A stretch of DNA of 64,000 nt. Source: Cristatella mucedo. Its lineage: Eukaryota > Bryozoa > Phylactolaemata > Cristatellidae. Location of the stretch: the NCBI GenBank assembly GCA_009760855.2, contig WPIO01000003.1:10072501-10136500 (forward strand), given 5' to 3'. The notes below the pieces were generated by a model, which had not been told where the DNA came from, searched no databases, and was given only the letters and a program-made list of their open reading frames with translations. This document shows positions 60,190 through 64,000 of the stretch, one piece after another. Within the stretch, counting starts at the first letter, position 1. Each line of letters starts with the position of its first letter. A program made the position numbers and the translations under genes.

Positions 60190-60925
60190 ATGCTTGACAG
60201 CAATGGTGGCCTTTTCCGAAAGCGAATTCTGACTCTTCTCTCGCCCAAGCAGCGCACTGCCTGAACGCCACCAGGAACTTGTGGTTTGACGCTCAGACAA
60301 CAAGCAAGTGACGGTACAGAAACACCGAACGTCCTAGTAGTGCGTATTTGGACTCGCAGCGCGAAGGCTCACGCCACTCTCTCGTGCCCGCATTCGCACT
60401 GTCCCTCCAGTGCTAGGCCGTGACTCACCTTCAATAAAACCATTTCCCCATCAACCTGCATGGCCCATATATGCTAATAGCACGGCAGCAAAACAACCGT
60501 AAGCCTTTACTGAGGTAGTCTCGTTTTCGGAGAGCGAAGCAAAACCCGGAGATAACCGCCGACGGGTTTTTACGAAACCGTCAAAGACTCTTGGTAGCCC
60601 TAAAAGTGTCGCCGCCGAAGCGTATCAGCAGTATCGTAAGACAACAAAGACTCCCGCATTGAGGGCCTTTTCTCAGAAGCTCCGGAATTTGTATCTAAGA
60701 ACCTAATTGTGATCCTGCCAAACTCGAGTTGACAGGCGTTGCTCAAATGTCATTCTGACGCTAACTATAGCCCAGTTTCGTTACATAATTCCGTATCCGA
60801 ACGCTGAACATCATGCAGGAGACGACACCGAAGGCACAGAAGTAAACGTAAGGCAAGCACTAGTTGAGTTTCCATGCTGCTAAGCATTTCTTTAAGAAAA
60901 ATGTCAGAAACTAGTATCTCCCCCT
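60190..60925. other. No gene recognised
   Basis: Mixed sequence with short frames only. Confidence 0.5.
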
Positions 60926-60929
60926 CAAA

Positions 60930-61180
60930 ATGAGTGCATATTTTCCAACTTTTACGCTGACCCGCAGAGCCCGCGACGGCTTGGCTCCTTCGTACCTAGC
61001 TGAACTGCTGCACCAGTTTCAGCCTCTTCACGCCCTCAGGTCCTACGTGGACAATAAATTAGCTGTTCCATGCCTTCGCTTAAAGACCGTAGGCGACAGA
61101 AGCTTTAGCTCTGCAGGTCCTACACTGTGGAGCTCGCTTCCACACTTCTTACGCAACGATAACTACTCTCCTGCTGCCGA
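60930..61180 (+). mobile_element. Fragment of a second LINE lineage (RT C-terminus)
   Basis: One open frame reads ARDGLAPSYLAELLHQFQPL, then LKTVGDRSFSSAGPTLWSSL and PHFLR. It is the same C-terminal RT segment as in the other LINEs, but with different wording (YLAELL, GDRSFSSAGPTLW). This points to a distinct L2/CR1-like family. No shared stem-loop tail follows. Confidence 0.8.
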
Positions 61181-61402
61181 CTATGGCTCATCCTTTTCAG
61201 CGGTCCTGAGCTGCTACTTCTATGCTACTCACTACCTCAACTGCTCTCCTGACTCTGCTATGCTTCCCACTTTCACTTTGTTGCGTGTGACGAAGTATTG
61301 GCTACCGAATGCGTACCGAAAGCCGCTTAGGCTGTGAGTTTGCAGCATAAAACTCTCCTGCGTAACACCCACGCAGTCTTTATGGCTTTGTGGTTACAGA
61401 CG

Positions 61403-61403
61403 G

Positions 61404-61455
<52 letters not shown>
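61403..61455. repeat. (TA)n(TG)n microsatellite
   Basis: TA dinucleotides followed by TG. Confidence 0.95.
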
Positions 61456-61459
<4 letters not shown>

Positions 61460-62035
61460 TCTGTATCTTGCCTGGTCTCAGATATTTGGAGCTTTTTCAT
61501 CAGATGCTGGGGATGACTAATGACTAAATGCCCAACTTAAAAACGATACGGTGTTGGAAAGAAAACAATGGAACAAACCGTTGCAAATGTTGTTGCTAGC
61601 ACATCAAAAGTAGACATACAAGACGTATATTTTGGCACCACTTTCTAAGTCTTCCGGAGAGGCAGAGATATGGCTAGCAATCGAATGCCTGCACTACGAT
61701 CACATAACAAACACATCGGGTGTTCCTGCAACACCCAGCGAGCCCCTTACACCAACGCTATTTATAATAATTCCTTTATATCCACAAGTGAACCAAATCT
61801 CTGTCTTCACTGAGGCAGAAAAGAAATGTCAAACACCGTGCATCAGCTGATGTCGCAAGCTCCCTGGGGGTGTAGCAAGCTCTCCGGGAATATGAGCCGA
61901 GCAACTCAACTCCTGCGAGACGTGCTGAGGTTTGAAGGTTTTCTCCGACAAGACTCGACCAATTAGCCAGTTGCTATAGCCGAATCCATGGGCTACCTGA
62001 GTACGAGCTGTTAGTTCAGTCACTGAGCAATCTAG
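61456..62035. other. No gene recognised
   Basis: Short frames only. Confidence 0.5.
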
Positions 62036-62039
62036 GTTT

Positions 62040-62215
62040 TGAGCCGTGATGGCACACTAGGTAAGGCGGTTGCTTTTCACGACCTTGGTCCCAAGGTTCG
62101 TGGGTTCGAATCTTGCAGTGGGTGATCCTTTATTGCCACTGCAAGCGGTCGCGATAGCCGTAAAGGCTCTTCCGTCTCTATACAAAAGAGGCTGTAAGAT
62201 CAGCTAGTAGGCAAT
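62040..62215 (+). mobile_element. SINE family B copy
   Basis: tRNA-like head GCACACTAGGTAAGGCGGTT (A-box region) and GTGGGTTCGAATCTTGCAGT (B box), body GCGGTCGCGATAGCCGTAAA, closing motif AAAAGAGGCTGTAAGATCAG. This is the best-preserved head of the family. Confidence 0.8.
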
Positions 62216-62489
62216 CTCTCGCCTGCCTGACGTCGTGCAATCGGCCAAACCATTGTCACACTTACGACCATTGGTCAGTAACCGAAAGGTTGAGCCTTAC
62301 CATCGAAGGTAACAACGAGATTGCGTATCGAACCAACGGACTTCTTCATCGTACCCACATATCCTGATAACCTTGTGAGAAAAGGTTTCCTACCGTGCAC
62401 CATGTCAACAATTAGGGGCCTGTTCTCCGGCCTTTGTACTGCCCTGTGCTCATCTAGAGGTAATAATAATCTAATGCCGATGATACTAA

Positions 62490-63300
62490 TTATGATATAT
62501 TTTTATAGTGCAACAAAGTCACTAAATTTCTTTCCAGACGCATGCTAACAAGGAAGCTTATCAATTGGTTAGTGAAAAGACCCACTATCAGCAAGCATCA
62601 GCACACGAAGGTCAATGCACATGGACGGACATAGCAAATTCTATAAGGAGTAAGAGTTGTTTGCTCCTTTTCTAATATCAAGTCAGATGATGTTGTGATG
62701 ACCGATCGGAAGTGAGTTCTAGGCCTTAGGGACATATGCACTGTCGGCATGGTCTACAAAGTATTTCAGGTTAGTCGGAGGCACAGCTAAATGACATGTC
62801 AGAATAGAGGGTGGTACAAGTGCTAAGCCTGATTAGTGCGACATATTTCGTACGGGTAGGTTGGAGCAAGAGAATGGTGACCAAATAAGTGAGAGACAAT
62901 ACCCTGAAGTCAATATGTCGTTTGGTGGGGGCCCGGTGCAAGTTGACGCCAAGAGATTAGTGTGGCAGTTGCGATCTTCCCGAGAGACAAACCTAGCTGA
63001 GTATTGTACCAATTCTGAGCATCGTATTGTACAGCTACGAAGACCCGAGAGTAGTGAGTTACTAAGATTGAGACAGGATGACACGAATGCAAGGACTAGC
63101 TTTGCTGTGGTATTCTTATCACAGCAGGCCCGAATTTGTTTCAACTGTAGGTAGCTGAAAGTACGCTGACTTGACAATGGAGCTGATGTGGTCATCTACT
63201 GAAAGGTCACTTTAAAGCAGGATCTCCGAAATTGGGTGACGATTCTACCAGAAATATGCAGAGACCCAATTTGGGCTATACATTTTACAATTGTAAAATG
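62490..63300 (-). mobile_element. Degenerate LINE
   Basis: Minus-strand frame 63195-62833: FSYLQLKQIRACCDKNTTAK, LVLAFVSSCLNLSNSLLSGL, YSARFVSREDRNCHTN. It aligns with the C-terminal region of the 11.4-kb copy. The tail near 62490-62530 is badly decayed. Confidence 0.75.
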
Positions 63301-63700
63301 GCTGCTGCAGTGCTCATTTTCAAAAGTTCAAATAATATTCCACATGCATCATCGTCATCCTGTGTAGGTGACGTGAAGTTGTGCTTGGGTTTGGCCTGAT
63401 ATCTTCCAATGGTCTTATTGACAACTGGTCTTTAATGCAGTTTGTGGTGTAGCTGCTTCGAAGTAGTGCCTTCCTATCAAAAACTCTTCCATACTACTGA
63501 CTGCCAGCACACAAAGAGTCCAGAATAGTCTTGATGATGGTGCCAAGAACATAAGTACGAATACAAGCAGTACAAATGCTGTAAAGAAGCTGTCCAATGA
63601 CGGATTTGGTGACACTAGACCGACATACTTTCAAGGCATGCCGAAAGTAGTCATCCTATTGTTTAGAAAATAGAATCACGTTTTAGATGTGGCCGTATAT
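63301..63700. other. No gene recognised
   Basis: Short frames only. Confidence 0.5.
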
Positions 63701-63719
63701 GCTGACCAGCTGGGTCAAG

Positions 63720-63881
63720 ATATTTCCTTGCACCACAGCAGATGCCTCTGTGTCAAGGGCAAGGACGTCAAAATATCAGAGAAATATTCGTGATAAGCTG
63801 GTCGGAAAAGAAATTCTTTTCGAATACACGGTGACACCAAACCCTACAACAAAACACGTTCGAAAAGAGGCAGTCCGATAG
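63720..63881 (+). pseudogene. Weak exon-like fragment, possibly staphylococcal-nuclease-fold (SND1-like)
   Basis: After an acceptor-like TTGCACCACAG (63729-63739) the frame reads KYQRNIRDKLVGKEILFEYT, then VTPNPTTKHVRKEAVR and stop. The segment (R/L)RDKLVGKEILFEYTVT recalls the REFLRKKLIGKEV wording of SND1/Tudor-SN nuclease repeats. The similarity is short, no neighbouring exons were seen, and the frame ends without a donor. Confidence 0.2.
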
Positions 63882-64000
63882 AGACTGTCATGACTCCAGG
63901 ACTGCTATTCCAAAGCTGCCTGTACTGCAATACTGAAGGAATAAAAGAGATTCATTTGGATATTAACTAAGGCATAAGAAAAAAAGAAAAAAGCCACTAG

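Larger units (their letters stand above)
56574..60190 (+). mobile_element. Decayed pogo/Tigger DNA transposon
   Basis: The transposase lies at about 58360-59870 in broken frames. It has a psq/CENP-B-type helix-turn-helix (KRKALTLKEQLDILDALEAS, 58384-58443), then QLAIMFACDEPSGAWLD, then the DDE domain: FNADESGLF (first Asp, about 58940), FVDNAMCHNIN (second Asp, about 59240), PPNTTALIQPLNQGIIRA (59308-59365). The third catalytic Asp of the usual QPLDQG is Asn here. The 3' end GTTGCTTATAACAAAGGTTG then ACTG (60162-60190) is a pogo-like terminal repeat. A candidate 5' end with TGTTATAACC and GCCTCGGTTGCAAGCAA lies at about 56585-56630. Multiple stops and frameshifts, so inactive. A SINE is nested at 59862-59965, and the 57.2-58.1 kb segment may be another insertion. 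Confidence 0.75.

Overview
The window reads as nuclear DNA of an animal, most likely an invertebrate. Supporting signs are a multi-exon gene with GT-AG introns, a tRNA-Tyr gene split by a short intron, L2/CR1-type LINEs, two tRNA-derived SINE families, hAT and pogo-type DNA transposons, and long (GA)n, (GACA)n, (TA)n and (TATG)n microsatellites. I could not place the species. There is no bacterial-style operon and no CRISPR array.

Layout. Positions 1-8.8 kb are GC- and CpG-rich. They hold one good coding candidate: a long exon at 4353-6120 with a PABP-binding PAM2-like motif, a tandem array of six SUMO-interacting-like motifs and a basic stretch. They also hold several very long GA/GACA tracts. 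Positions 9.7-12.8 kb contain two oppositely oriented LINE copies around a hAT transposase fragment.

Positions 12,522-36,930 form a giant near-perfect palindrome. The left arm is 12522-24389, the spacer is 49 bp, and the right arm is 24439-36930. Everything in it occurs twice in mirror image: a hAT C-terminal remnant, several LINE pieces, GA/GACA tracts, a GCC-repeat GC-rich patch, and an intron-containing tRNA-Tyr. The centre lies inside a palindromic element with pogo/Tigger-like ends. At its right outer end the palindrome is capped by a 106-bp extra copy of a segment from within the right arm.

Positions 40.4-52.8 kb carry the one clearly intact protein-coding gene. It lies on the minus strand and encodes a mitochondrial carrier (SLC25 family). 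Eight exons join in frame to 271 residues with all three PX[DE]XXK signatures. Its introns are full of LINEs, SINEs and a duplicated hAT-MITE/SINE block.

Positions 53-64 kb carry a possible terminal exon of an unknown plus-strand gene (54981-55144, with a one-base frame disruption), a decayed pogo/Tigger transposon (about 56.6-60.2 kb) with a SINE nested in it, a fragment of a second LINE lineage, further SINE and LINE pieces, and a weak exon-like segment at the right edge.

How the parts relate. The LINEs share a conserved 3' tail, a nested stem-loop followed by AAT-type repeats. One SINE family ends in the same tail, so this LINE probably mobilises that SINE. The palindrome probably arose by a fold-back or template-switch event nucleated at the inverted-repeat transposon in its centre. 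A head-to-head assembly join is the main alternative. Single-base differences between the arms argue against a simple self-copied read, but not against joined haplotypes.
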